Positions 24,701 through 33,179 of a stretch of 64,000 nt of DNA are shown here, piece after piece. The notes under the pieces are model-generated. The model made no database searches, was not told the DNA's origin, and saw nothing but the letters and a program-made list of their open reading frames with translations. Source of the DNA: Branchiostoma floridae (taxonomy: Eukaryota; Chordata; Leptocardii; Amphioxiformes; Branchiostomatidae); the NCBI RefSeq assembly GCF_000003815.2, contig NC_049985.1, positions 1,824,701 through 1,888,700 on the forward strand. Direction: 5' to 3'. Made by a program: the position numbers and the translations under genes. The first letter of the stretch is position 1, and the number at the start of each line of letters is the position of its first letter.

Positions 24701-27700
24701 CATATTCTCAGTCAAACACTTTGCTGTTTTGTTTGTCTTGCACACTTGGTAAAATAGCCCTCAGTGTAATGCAACAGATTTGTATACTGAAGAGTGTATA
24801 TTAAGCTCTGTGTGTTTAGGACACGGTTTTGGAAGGTGGAGCTCATCTCCACCTTTCACAAAAGTCAGGTACCCATTCAACACCTACATGTAGGTGGAGT
24901 GAGGAAAATAATGTAAAATGCCTTTAGCAAGGGTACAATGGACAGCCTTAGACAGAGTCGAACCTTTGGCCTCTCGATCTCATGTCCAGTGGACTAGCCA
25001 CTTTGTGCCACTATTTTACATCAATGACTGTTGGATGGTGGGGCCGCGTAGCGCAGTGGTAGTATATGTTTGGCCCGTGACCAAGAGGTTGCGGGTTCGA
25101 ATCCGCTGCCGTGCCACCGATCTTTTGCCCTTGGGAAAGGCACTTTACACGACTTTCCTCACTTTACTCAGGTGAAAATGAGTACATAGCTTCGGCTAGG
25201 GCAGTCCCTCGGATAGGATGTTAAATGGAGGTCCCATGTCTGGGGAGAGCCACACCCCAGGCACGTTAAAGAACCCCCACATGTGCGATGGTGCGGTGTG
25301 TGATGGATCATATCATTCTGTCTGACTGGAGTTGGTGATTCACTACAAATCACCCGGATAGAGGCCTGGCAAACCTCTGTCTCGTATCAGCCATATGGTG
25401 AGTGACATGTTGGAACATTCACCCGGACGGGAGACGTGGCGCATCACCGTCTTGTACTCTGCCAAATAAGCGTATATCGCCTTGTAAGGGGCGATATCAC
25501 CCTACGCGAGGGGCCAGTCCTGGCCTATGCACATACATACATACATACTGTTGGATGGTGCAAAAATATTACCCAGCCCTTTCTGTTCTTCAGATCATTA
25601 CAGGAAAGATGTGTTTACCTGGCAGTTTGTTGTGCACAGCCAGGTACACATTGTAGAGGCCCTTCAGCTGGGTGGTCCACGTGGGACAGTGGCCGTCATC
25701 AAAATCAGTCTGAGAGAAAACATCAAGGATCAGTGTAAGAATTCTCCTATAGTGTACAGGTGTGGCACTCAGTTAAATCAGGTGTGTTTTTTGGATACAG
25801 TGAAGGTACTCAATCTTTACCAGGACACAAATATGCAGTTAGAAGATCAAGACAAGAAATTGATTTTTTTTTCTCTCACGCTAGTTTACAATATTTGTCT
25901 GACCTTAAACTTTTGATCTCCAAAATTTTGCTATTCTGATTCAAGATAGATCATCTTGTTCATGATATTATAGGCAGTGATGTTACCTGTGTTACCCTGG
26001 AGTCCAGCCTTGTTTGCTTTGTTCCGCTCCCAAAGGTCGCTACTCGCCTTTGAATGCTAACAGCGCCCAGACTTGTTGGCGAGTAGTGACCTTCGGGAGC
26101 GGAACAAAGCGAACAAGGCTGGATTCCAGGCTAATCTGTGTGTCCTCTGCTTTAGACTTCATTACACCTGTAGCAAGTGATGTGTAATGCAAGGTGGTTT
26201 TATCAAGCCAAAACCTCCTTGAGAAATGTTACCTGGACTTTTTCTACTTTAGGTTCCGGTTCGGAATTTCAAGTGTCCAGATATCTAAATAGTCCCTAAG
26301 AATAAGACGCAAATCAGAGGTTGTCTCCATAGTTTTAGCTCTAGATTTTTCGGCTATCGCTTTAAAAGTCTATAATCTTTTATACTTCTCCAAATGCTTG
26401 TTGTTCGTAGCGTTTTATGGTGTCGGAGATTTGATCGTGCGGCGAACACTTCCTGGTATTAGTGCGCGCGATAGCGGTAAAGCGTTTCGTCGCCTGATTA
26501 CCCAGATCATGCGTTCTATGTGCGTTTTGGGTGTTTTAGCGCCATCGGAGCTTGCGGAAAACGTATCAGATAACTTTTTTTCCTTTTTACTCAGTATACA
26601 GAAGAAGTCTTGACCTTCATTGCCATATGAGTCATTATCCCAGGAAAATTCATTTTTTCCGTGTAGCGGCCTGTAAAAAATGGCCCCAAATTAGCAATTT
26701 TTTTATGAAAAGCATATATTTTTGATGGTTTTTACCAAAAATAACATTTCTACAGAAAATGTCAAATGAGTCTGTCGGTCAGCGACAACACACCCTTTTC
26801 CATCGGAAACATTGAATTATCCGAAAAACGGTGTTTTGAGAAGCGTTAGTGCTTTTCGCAGAGACAGTCAAATCGGCCCCAAATCCTAAAAAAAACTCAG
26901 AACCGGAACCTTAAGAGTTAGTATACTTGTAGGAAGTTTTAAAGTGTTGTTACCTGGATGCCCTGTGGTTTATAGTTCAGTGCCCATAGGAAGTTTTGTG
27001 TAATGTTACCTGAATGCCCTCTGCTTTAGAGTTCAATGCCTGTAGGAAGTGTTGAGTGTTGGCTGGTGAGACGTCCCCCAGGTCAACGTGCCTGTTCTGT
27101 AGCCTCCTGGGGACAGGGTGTACCTTCCACTCACTCTCACGGATCCGTCTGGTAGAGAAAAAACAACTGTATATCATTTCACAGGACGTACAGATGACAT
27201 ATGCAACCAAAGGATATCGCATCCTCATTGAATTGTGTTTCAAACATAAACTCTCTCTCCAGTCACTACTTGAAAATCACTAAAAAATACACTTGGGAAG
27301 ATGGAATCAAATCAGGATGATATTGAGCCAGCAAAAGGGTAATTCACCCCGTAAGGGGTGGTATAACCCCGCCGTGTGTAAGCACGTCGACTGCTGATGA
27401 CCAAAATACTACCTGGTTTTCTCAGGAAAGTCGGGAAGCTCTCCAGACTGGTCCATTTGTATCTTCCTCAAGACACGAGCCCTCAACATCTGTAATGTAA
27501 TAGAATTTGAATTCAGAAAGGGCAATTTGGAAGCAGACCAAAGCTATCAAGACTGGACTCCAGGTTACAAACACCCCGCAGTTATGCCATACAACCCCAC
27601 ATAGCATAATGGACAACAAGTAGCCTATTGGAAGACATTGCTAACCTGATCCACATCTCTGTCAAACTCTGCACACAGCCGAGCCACGAATGCCACAGCC

Positions 27701-29326
27701 TCTGGTGTCAGTAAGGTGCTATGAGCCTGCTCCAACCCTCGGGGTGGTGGCTGTACCTCCGCACTGATCCCACGCTGTCAACACAACACATAGTAACAGT
27801 GAGTAGTCTGTGTAATACACAAACTGTGCACACAGCCGAGCCACGAATGCCACAGCCTCTGGAGTTAGTAAGATGCTGTGAGCCTGCTCCAACCCTTGGG
27901 GTGGTGGCTGTACCTCACCCCTTATAATAAATTATACCACGCTGTCAACAATGTCAACAATAATTCAGGTCTGTTTATAACTGTGTCCTGATGATGATGA
28001 ATGGTTTATTGCACTTCAATAAAAAACATTTTGCAGCCAGTTTGCTGAATTGCATGTTTTTTTTTTAATTACATATGGTTCCGGTTCGGAATTTCAATTG
28101 TCCAGATATCTAAATAGTCCCTAAGAATAAGACGCAAATTAGAGGTTGTCTCTATAGTTTTGACTCTAGATTTTCCGGCTTTCGCTTTAGCAATGTATAA
28201 TCTTTTATACATCCCCAAATGCTTGTTGTTCGTAGCGTTTTATGGTGTCGGAGATTTGATCGTGCGGCGAACACTTCCTGGTATTAGTGCGCGCGATAGC
28301 GGTAAAGCGTTTCGTCGCCTGATTACCCAGATCGTGCGTTCTATGCGCGTTTTGGGTGTTTTAGCGCCATCGGAGCTCGCGGAAAACGTATCGGATAACT
28401 TTTCTTCCTTTTTGCTCAGTATACAGAAGAACTCTTGACCTTCATTGCCATATTAGTCATTATCCCAGGAAAATTCATTTTTTCCGTGTAGCGGCCTGTA
28501 AAAAAAGCATCCAAATTAGCAATTTCTTGGTGAAAATTGTATTTTAATGATGGTTTTTACCAAAAATAACATTTCTACAGAAAATGTCAAATGAGTCTGA
28601 CGGTCAGCGACAAGGCACCCTTTTCTATCGGAAACATCGAATTGTCCGAAAAACGATGTTTTGAGAAGCGCTAGTGCTTTTTTCAGAGACAGTCATATCG
28701 GCCTCGAATCGTAAAAGAAACTCCGAACCGGAACCATATATCATAATGTTTCATTACAAACGTGCATAGCAAATCAATCAGAAGTAGCTTTGATTTGTTT
28801 TAGCACCCTGCAGAGGCCCACTGGGAGGTCAAAGGTCAACACAATAAAACACTAATTACTTTAATACAAACACTTACACCACAGTATAAACAATACATAG
28901 AGCTATCTGCACATACATACTGTTCTCTTAGTCACACGTCAGTTGAGTATTGTCGCAATTATCTCTAACCTTCACCCTTTATTTGAACCTGTGACAATAC
29001 AGGTTAATAAATCAAAACAAAGCAAGCCAGCAGTTAACGTTAAGGAGCAAAGTCCAAATTCTTTGCAACGATACTCAAAACGAATGCACAGCCTTCTTTA
29101 GTTTAGCTGTCTTGCTGACCGTAACATTACGTCTACTTTCAAGATTTACCTCCTTGACCTGTTCCTGAAACTTTGTGCCCTGGGCCAGTTTCGCCGCTGT
29201 CTCCGCCATGCACACCTGGCCTTCGCTGTCGACATGTTCAGGTCGTGTGGGGCGGAGACGAAGTTTTGGTCCACTGCACAGGTGTTTCTGAAGAACTTGT
29301 AGTCGTCTTTTCTGTTGCTCCGTCAT
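736..29326 (-). CDS. Malate synthase, complete 15-exon gene
   Basis: Condenses glyoxylate with acetyl-CoA to malate (glyoxylate cycle). Exons in transcript order: 29150-29326, 27646-27774, 27414-27489, 27010-27148, 25619-25709, 8801-8877, 8204-8314, 6124-6183, 5503-5659, 4929-5124, 4410-4488, 2231-2323, 1689-1761, 1297-1364, 736-966. All introns are GT-AG. Coding length is 1,757 nt; one more base gives 585 residues plus stop, near family size. Family hallmarks seen: [63 protein letters not shown] and [13 protein letters not shown]; the last holds the aspartate known as catalytic base in this family. The start is the only Met that opens exon 1. Exon 1 is rich in Lys and Arg. The C-terminus is RGKLL, not an SKL-type peroxisomal signal. 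Exon 3 ends in phase 1 but exon 4 needs phase 2, so a base is missing or the allele is broken. Intron 5 contains a whole gene on the other strand. Identity is firm; localisation is inference. Confidence 0.95.
2348..2360. repeat. Target-site duplication, left, of the Penelope-like pair
   Basis: ATGATCACATATT here is repeated exactly at 3920-3932 on the far side of the inverted pair, as expected of a 13-bp target-site duplication. Confidence 0.75.
2361..3258 (-). mobile_element. Penelope-like retroelement copy, 5'-truncated, GIY-YIG endonuclease part
   Basis: Minus-strand reading gives the C-terminal part of a Penelope-like element: a linker, then a GIY-YIG type endonuclease segment with [19 protein letters not shown] (a Cys pair between the two motif halves, as in Penelope-like elements), RLAEHRK, a conserved [11 protein letters not shown] block and a WIRK segment, ending near TSQSGKDD. 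The reverse transcriptase is missing, so the copy is 5'-truncated and dead. It abuts a second copy head to head at about 3258/3259, and the pair is bounded by one 13-bp direct repeat (2348-2360 and 3920-3932). Confidence 0.85.
2399..2447 (-). ncRNA. Hammerhead ribozyme motif, mirror copy
   Basis: Reverse-complement counterpart of the motif at 3801-3848 in the left Penelope-like copy: CTGATGA core at 2438-2432, the same stem II hairpin and the GAAACGTC segment reading toward 2406. It is identical over the core and both pairing segments of stem I. Confidence 0.7.
3259..3919 (+). mobile_element. Second Penelope-like copy, inverted relative to the first
   Basis: Plus-strand copy of the same element starting inside the endonuclease coding part ([13 protein letters not shown]) and running to the 3' end. 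It is near-identical to the reverse complement of about 2361-2990. It lacks some 270 bp of 5' sequence present in the left copy but extends about 33 bp farther at its 3' end. The right edge is followed by the direct repeat ATGATCACATATT (3920-3932), matching 2348-2360. Both copies therefore probably arrived in one insertion event. Confidence 0.83.
3801..3848 (+). ncRNA. Hammerhead ribozyme motif in the Penelope-like 3' end
   Basis: Core CTGATGA at 3809-3815; a stem II hairpin of 6 bp (GGTGAC, loop AGACA, GTCACC) at 3817-3833; then GAAACGTC at 3834-3841, with expected cleavage after GTC. Stem I can form 7 bp between TTTTGCA just before the core and TGCAGAA just after GTC (one G-T wobble). One adenine (3816) is unpaired beside stem II and stem III is only about 2 bp, the minimal form known for Penelope-like hammerheads. 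Activity is not shown. Confidence 0.7.
5620..5862. repeat. Tandem array of the malate synthase exon 9 acceptor junction
   Basis: About four copies of a roughly 60-bp unit. Each holds about 40 bp of the 5' end of exon 9 (GATGTCCAG on the plus strand) plus the adjoining intron. The coding copy is the one ending at 5659. The others lie upstream in the transcript and each keeps a TGTAG acceptor followed by CTGGACAT. Skipped or alternative 3' splice sites are therefore possible; the units differ in the CAA spacer. Confidence 0.75.
6346..6640 (-). mobile_element. LINE fragment, C-terminal reverse-transcriptase tail
   Basis: Minus-strand reading gives YCPTCHDN, then [13 protein letters not shown] and a short tail before a stop: the Cys-x2-Cys ... 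His ... Cys arrangement seen at the C-terminus of many non-LTR retrotransposon polyproteins. Downstream sequence near 6220-6290 (ACTTTATTGCATGACACC, then ATACATACATAC) resembles a LINE 3' end. The copy is short, 5'-truncated and intronic. Confidence 0.55.
6720..7139. mobile_element. hAT-like nonautonomous TIR element, copy 1
   Basis: Starts TAGGGCTGGGTACCGGTAC and ends GTACCCACCCCTA, an imperfect terminal inverted repeat. It is flanked by exact 8-bp direct repeats ATCTACAC (6712-6719 and 7140-7147), the length made by hAT transposases. No coding capacity. The interior is dominated by GGACCTGAACC and CCGGTTTT motifs. A related inverted copy lies at 19595-20027. Confidence 0.85.
7405..8160. repeat. 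Degenerate array of the malate synthase exon 7 donor junction
   Basis: Several partial copies of the 3' end of exon 7 with its donor and start of intron. The best are near 7990-8050 and 8093-8150, where the minus strand reads CCTGTCCAAG or CCTGTCAAAG followed by GTACTGAATAA; weaker ones lie near 7405-7440, 7680-7720 and 7845-7870. The true exon ends at 8204. Two spacers hold ATTATT microsatellite. Confidence 0.7.
9166..9250. repeat. (AATC)n microsatellite
   Basis: Runs of AATC/TCAA tetranucleotide, interrupted in the middle, inside malate synthase intron 5. Confidence 0.85.
10699..10913. mobile_element. Short TIR element (215 bp)
   Basis: Perfect 15-bp terminal inverted repeats TACCCCTGTCACATT at 10699-10713 and its complement at 10899-10913. 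The interior has ACTTTATTGCACAACAATTG, similar to LINE 3' ends in this window. It lies just upstream of the nested plus-strand gene. Target duplication is not clear beyond TA. Confidence 0.7.
11010..24681 (+). CDS. Type II membrane protein with tyrosine-motif tail, 11-residue repeat stalk, SUEL lectin and NHL domains
   Basis: Exons: 11010-12072, 18955-19046, 20134-20731, 22678-22840, 23219-23312, 23420-23525, 23899-24681; all splice phases agree. Order of parts: cytoplasmic tail of about 354 residues with a tandem 102-residue repeat; basic CRRC-like flank and a 20-residue hydrophobic span at 18987-19046; stalk of [15 protein letters not shown] repeats; SUEL (rhamnose-binding lectin-like) domain over three exons, with [32 protein letters not shown] and a closing YHC; then NHL repeats, for example [19 protein letters not shown] and [15 protein letters not shown]. 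There is no signal peptide, so the tail should be inside and the lectin and propeller outside. A pyrimidine-rich AG just before the ATG suggests an upstream 5' UTR exon. Near 24605-24640 the frame shifts: a second frame continues as [16 protein letters not shown] and stops at 24679-24681, while the unshifted frame runs on with unrelated sequence to 24752. I know no name for it; ligand and partners are unknown. It lies wholly within a malate synthase intron. Confidence 0.85.
11334..11945 (+). repeat. Two tandem 306-bp coding repeats (102 residues each)
   Basis: In-frame repeat within the cytoplasmic tail of the nested receptor; AAAGTCAAGCAAGCAGG recurs at 11334 and 11640. Each unit carries [25 protein letters not shown] and FPN. 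The nucleotide match is high over the central part and weaker at the unit ends, so the duplication is fairly recent. Confidence 0.8.
12237..13025. repeat. Probable dispersed repeat with TCTG/TGTG microsatellite
   Basis: Begins CTCCATGAAAAATGGAG, continues with a (TCTG)n/(TGTG)n stretch at 12266-12330, then AT-rich sequence with repeated ATTTGCAT motifs, and ends ACGTCTCCGAACTCTTGTT. A similar end (GAGGTCTCCAAACTCTTGTT) occurs near 37545-37567, suggesting a dispersed family. The boundaries are approximate. Confidence 0.45.
13098..13450. mobile_element. hAT-like nonautonomous element, 353 bp
   Basis: Terminal inverted repeats CAGGGCTCTAGCCAGC at the left and its complement at the right. Exact 8-bp direct repeats CTTTACTC flank it (13090-13097 and 13451-13458). 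The interior repeats TTTTTCCGTCA-type motifs and has no coding capacity. Confidence 0.87.
16556..17010. repeat. Minisatellite of TAGTGTC-type units
   Basis: Irregular tandem units of roughly 20-40 bp built from TAGTGTCC, CCCCAGTAGTGTC and CCTGTAGTGTCTGAT. It lies inside the 4.8-kb element at 13.6-18.5 kb. Open frames across it are a by-product of the repeat. Confidence 0.75.
17205..18130. repeat. Six diverged copies of a ~162-bp tandem repeat
   Basis: Copies recognised by CAAATTTCAGGTCATTTGGT followed by AAAATATACATTTTTGG and GGCAAAAAATC. The marker recurs near 17214, 17376, 17535, 17722, 17885 and 18047, that is, at spacings of 159-187 bp. The copies are strongly diverged and AT-rich. Confidence 0.75.
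19595..20027. mobile_element. hAT-like nonautonomous element, copy 2 (inverted)
   Basis: Same family as 6720-7139, opposite orientation: starts TAGGGCTGGGTACCGGTAC and ends GTACCGATACCCAGCCCTA. Exact 8-bp duplications GTAGAGAC lie at 19587-19594 and 20028-20035. It sits in intron 2 of the nested receptor gene. Confidence 0.87.
20242..20637 (+). repeat. Twelve in-frame 33-bp units coding the TNPP repeat stalk
   Basis: Unit ACCAACCCACCCACCGTTGG plus GAGCATCAAAGGT codes [11 protein letters not shown]. Eleven good units and one variant make 396 bp. The 33-bp length keeps every reading frame open, so long frames on either strand here are shadows. Near-identity among the middle units suggests ongoing unit exchange. 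The protein segment is Pro, Thr and Ser rich, suited to an extended, possibly O-glycosylated stalk (inference). Confidence 0.9.
21351..22441. mobile_element. Fold-back TIR element, 1.09 kb
   Basis: Starts AGGGTTATCGGAATTACCGG and ends CCGGTTTTTCCGATAACCCC. Much of the outer 280 bp on each side is an inverted repeat (for example GATCGATTGGCGACGGTTAA near 21568 and its counterpart near 22210). Exact 8-bp direct repeats AAAATGGA lie at 21343-21350 and 22442-22449. The interior has poly-T and no protein. hAT-like by duplication length. It lies in intron 3 of the nested receptor gene. Confidence 0.85.
24815..25015 (-). mobile_element. SINE fragment, reverse orientation
   Basis: Reverse-complement SINE pieces: GGTGGAGTGAGGAAAATAATG, CCTTTAGCAAGGGTACAATG and GTCGAACCTTTGGCCTC match the tail, body and B-box region in reverse order. 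Related fragments occur near 1030-1135 and 8950-9085 (GGTGGAGTGAGGAAAGTCATG). Confidence 0.6.
25041..25546 (+). mobile_element. tRNA-derived SINE, full length, 506 bp
   Basis: The tRNA-like head has an A box (TAGCGCAGTGG) and B box (GGTTCGAATCC) with cloverleaf-like order, then a long body and a (CATA)n tail ending at about 25546. Exact 14-bp target duplications ACTGTTGGATGGTG lie at 25027-25040 and 25547-25560. The shared body segment CCCTTGGGAAAGGCACTT recurs in fragments near 41550, 41660 and 43800. It is an RNA polymerase III type retroposon, not a tRNA gene. Confidence 0.88.
26252..26910. mobile_element. 659-bp TIR element, copy A
   Basis: Begins GGTTCCGGTTCGGA and ends with its imperfect complement. 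It is the same length as, and about 90-95% alike (by eye) to, 28077-28735. It lies in malate synthase intron 4. Both copies keep one short open frame (here 26398-26613) with no recognisable family, so I do not call it a gene. Flanking direct repeat TTA is possible. Confidence 0.75.
26946..26998. repeat. Partial duplicate of the malate synthase exon 4 donor junction
   Basis: The minus strand reads GGGCATCCAGGTAACAACAC, mirroring GGGCATTCAGGTAACATTAC at the real exon 4 end (27010). A weaker third copy is visible near 26140-26190 (CCTCTGCTTTAGACTTCATT on the plus strand). Confidence 0.65.
27824..27960 (-). pseudogene. Decayed tandem duplicate of malate synthase exon 2
   Basis: The minus strand reads [20 protein letters not shown] and on to LCA, nearly the same as true exon 2 (27646-27774). 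The acceptor TTGACAGCGTGG is kept at about 27945-27957, but between it and the coding part there is an A/T-rich insertion with an in-frame TGA, and the donor half is replaced. It cannot be spliced productively as an exon. Confidence 0.75.
28077..28735. mobile_element. 659-bp TIR element, copy B
   Basis: Second copy of the element at 26252-26910, same orientation, with perfect 14-bp terminal inverted repeats GGTTCCGGTTCGGA. Flanks suggest an ATAT duplication. It lies in malate synthase intron 1. Its short open frame (28160-28438) is longer at the start than in copy A. Confidence 0.75.
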
Positions 29327-29810
29327 CCTGAACCATTTGTTTCTATCCTGGGAGACTTACAGGTTCGAACAGAGCGGACGAAATCGCGAAACAAGCACGA
29401 AAACTTGCTACAAAGTTCACCAGTGTCGTCTGCTATCCCAGCTGCTTTACCTGTTCAACGCAACTAACCGCTACGAAATAGACATGAGTTTGACAAATGG
29501 ACTCTATGTTTTGAATTAAAACAATTAAACCTGCTATCTACTATACCAAATTTACGGACTTAATGACCTGGCTGATTGAGATATTAGGTTATGCATATTT
29601 TTGTGGTGATATTATGCTATCACATTTTGATGCTGTTGATATCTCGTTTTCCCTGTTATCGCGAGATAACGCGAGAGTTACTGGCGGGTCTACCAAATAA
29701 AGGTAAATAAGGTAGGGTCGTGCAGTGCAAAAACAACCACTTCTGCATACGTTCACTAACTTTTCAAACCTCAACCAAAACTACAACTTTCAGACTTGTT
29801 CTGGTTGAAA

Positions 29811-30196
29811 TAGTTACCTATTCTTTCTGCGCAGTGATTGACTCATCCATATGAAGCTATGGGGTGGTGCCTGGAGTCGCGCGAAGATGTGATACATATA
29901 ACATTCCCCAGACTGAGTGGGTGGGTGGGTGGACGGGCGAAAAAGAAAAACTGCGCTCCATCGTGCCTACCTCTTTTCCCTTGTCCCACTCCTTCTATCC
30001 CATGTTCACGTCTTCGACGGATTCCAGGCTGTGCGGATGAGTCCGTCAAACTGCATGTGAATAGTCTATCCTGCCTTTATATGGGATTGGGTCTTCGCCT
30101 AATATAGGCATCGCCAATCACAGCGCAGGAAAGATAGTTACCTATTCTTTCTGCGCAGTGATTGACTCATCCATATGAAGCTATGGGGTGGTGCCT
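29811..30196. repeat. Direct repeats bounding a possible TIR element
   Basis: TAGTTACCTATTCTTTCTGC followed by GCAGTGATTGACTCATCC occurs at about 29813 and again at about 30136. The segment between them starts TTTCTGCGCAGTGATTG and ends CAATCACAGCGCAGGAAA, an imperfect inverted repeat. The 13-bp TAGTTACCTATTC could be its flanking duplication. Confidence 0.5.
30041..30138. repeat. 98-bp dispersed repeat, copy 1
   Basis: GTCCGTCAAACTGCATGTGA through GCGCAGGAAAGATAG is essentially identical to 36749-36845. It forms the right part of the possible TIR element in this region. Confidence 0.75.
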
Positions 30197-33179
30197 TCCG
30201 TCGCGCCTCTTCTTTTTAGTATCATTACCTGAGTTGCGTGGCATCCAAGCTTCTTGGTGCTTGTGTGGGTTCTAGGAGACCAATCGCTGACTCCACGCTA
30301 ATAGGGAACGCGTGCGGTGTATACTCAAGGACGACAGTGGACGCATAGTCAACATACTCAACATAGTCTATTGACAACTTCTTATGGAACCGTTCCATGA
30401 TGGTAAACAACCAGCACCACACAGTGCGTGACGTAACCACTAGCGGACTCTACCACTTATATGGGTGGTGGTCCAGACCTACCATAACAATCACTATACA
30501 ATATTGGCGCTACTATTCTTCCTTCTTACATATGCATACCTCCTACTATTCCTAATCTCATCCTAACTTTCCTTCACTCCATCGTTCATAAATATCCATA
30601 CCTCCTACTATCCCCAATCTCATCTTAACCTTCCTTGACTCTATCGTTCTCTCCCACTCTCATCCTTACTTCTCCCACTCTCATCCGCCAAGTTCTTCAC
30701 ACCATCATTCTCTATTCCTTTCTACCCCAACCTCCATTCATTATTCTTTTATTCGTGTCCTGCTTATCGGAAGTGAATCAACTACAATAAAACTAATGTG
30801 CAGTCTAATACTTTTTATTTCTTGCATCGCCGGCGGTCCTCTGTCAGATGTTGCAAACTCCAAATATACTTCCAACCCCATAAATAGAATAGACACGGTA
30901 CGTAACAATGGTCTATTATCGCAGCAGATGTAACTTTCGTATAACGGATCTCTCCAAATTCGACGTACACAAATGGCCCAGACATATTGCAAGAATAAAT
31001 ACCCAATATAATCCCATTTCTCCCTATCAGAACTCGGGTATAAACCAAAAAAAAATGTCGACATTCGGTTTCAAATATTTGTTTCAACTGCCGCTTAGCA
31101 AACCAAGTTACGTCACATACATTGGGATAATTGTATCTAAACCAAAAATCTGTATTGAAGTGTTAGAGTCCTCCTCACTACTGTTCTAGCTTTTCACTGA
31201 TAACAACCTCTCTGGAAAATCCACTAACCCTTGAATTGATACATACTTGACGAAACCAGTTTTGGCCAATGCCGTTTTGCGCTGGGTAGCCAACCCTATA
31301 TTACTAGGTCTAGGTTGGAAAGCATATGTGATAAATTGAAGACATTCTATTTTATGTGCAGCAAAACCTTCATGTCTTCTATAAATAAGCCTTAACCCTG
31401 TGTGTGCCAATAAAGGCTGACAGTTAGAAAGTAAGCAGTGACCTTTTAATACTGGCTATATTAATCTGAAACTTTTATAGCGTCATCTTTGGACTCATTA
31501 CAGCTAAACATGTCAGATCTACCTACGAAACAAAATTATACTTTGGCCTAAATGTTTCGATAAAACGACAAAATAACTGCTGCCTTTTAAATTTCGTGCC
31601 TCGTCAAGTTATCAACAAATTACTACCCAAGATACACTAACCTGTATTTATCCATGGCACTTTATATTTAACATGCTCCTTTTCAAATTACTTATAAACC
31701 ATAAGCGCTGGAACGTACTACCAAGTAAAGAAAATGGAGACAGACGAAAACAGCAAACCGATTTAATAACTAGTTGTTTCTCAACATTACAACGAAAAAC
31801 ATGTCACTTCCTGGACAACTTCTGACGTTGATGTGTTCTAATTAAAAACAAGCAAATACAGTGGTCATCCCTACAGTGAACTCTAAGACAGTATAGATGT
31901 TCTTTTTTTTTTATACGAAGAAAGCGTTTAACAGACGCCCTCTAACATATTCTGTTACTTTAAGGCAAAATGGAAGTTCAGGTCACAATTCGAACGTACG
32001 AGAGAGTAAAAAATTCTGGGGTTGTTGTCTCTCTGAAACTTCTTGATCCCTTTGCTTGGCCACCATCCCTGCCTGTACGCCGTCCTCCCATATGGTTTGC
32101 TGCGTGTACTTCTCAGCTGGCTGGTGGGTCTAAGTTGCTGAACTTGAAGTGGTATTTTCAGACGTCCTCGCATCACACCCACGCGCGTTGTACTGAATGC
32201 TTCCTGTAACATATTTATCATATTGCATGTCCTTCGGGATGAAGGTATCCTTTCTCTTGAAAACCTGTACCACCTAACGAATACGTCGTTGGTTACGAAT
32301 GTTCTACGACGATGTTGCTCTGTGTCTTGTACTTCAAAGAAAACGTACGTGTACCAAGAATCATAGCGATACAATAGCGTGTTGAAAAACGAACGAATGA
32401 TACTCGTAATTAGTTCAAACTCCTTGCAGTTATACGTATATAAGTGCCAACTTTTAATCTTGTGCTGTCCGTCCTAAAACTATCCACGACGTACTATTCT
32501 CTACATTGCACACCGTAATCTTCACAATTGTCGGCCTCGACTTCAGTGCTTCTGTAGATATTTTCTCAATCGCGTTAAAAACTGCTTGCCGTTCTCGTTA
32601 TCTACACGGGGTCCATCAACAATCTGCAATGCAACAAATCTCACCAAAGTATCGGACAGTCTCGGTATGTACCATCACGAAGTTAACCAAAACCTGTCGT
32701 AGTCAGCCAGCCAAACTGTACTATTCTCATTTCCTACATGTGGCTGCCCTGTCGCACGACCAACTATATCAGCCTAGAGTTGTCCCTCGACTTGTCAAGT
32801 AACAAACCGAACGAAAACCAAATCCTGTTATCAGCCTGAAGCTGTCCAATAACTAATAGTACGGCTCCATAGCACACAAAAATTGTCCTTCAGTCTTAAA
32901 CTCCACATGTGGTTGTCCCACAACTTGTCGCATAACAAACAAAATAAAAAACTGTCCGCCAGCCATGTTACCTACCTAGGCTTGTCTAAACAACCTGTCG
33001 TGCGACCAACCACTAACACCTGGGTAACAAATTTGTAACAACGTATCGTGCGATAACAGAAAACTGTCTAACAGTCTCTTTACTTCTCTAGTCCAAAAAC
33101 TTTCCAACAGTCTTGCTGCTTACCTGGGGTTACTCAACAATCTGTCGTACAACAACACACAAAACTATCTAACAGCCTT

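Larger units (their letters stand above)
29327..33100. other. Intergenic: malate synthase upstream flank and unassigned DNA
   Basis: No supported gene. It should include the malate synthase promoter just right of 29326. It holds a direct repeat pair (29811-29870 and 30134-30196), a 100-bp repeat shared with 36.8 kb, and short TC-rich stretches at 30530-30740. Open frames at 31970-32209 (plus) and 31955-32374 (minus) show no family features I recognise. Confidence 0.5.

Noticed and set aside
25041..25115. Possible tRNA gene
   Set aside because: A and B boxes are present, but the stems do not close as a standard tRNA, and it is the head of a 506-bp SINE with a 14-bp target duplication.
27824..27960. 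Alternative malate synthase exon
   Set aside because: Although long stretches match exon 2, the copy has an in-frame stop after its acceptor and lacks a donor.
26398..28438. Matching short open frames as a small gene pair
   Set aside because: They lie within two copies of a TIR element; no family is recognised and coding selection cannot be shown from two copies.
31955..32374. 139-codon minus-strand and 79-codon plus-strand open frames
   Set aside because: They overlap, have no recognisable motif, and show no convincing splice or start context.
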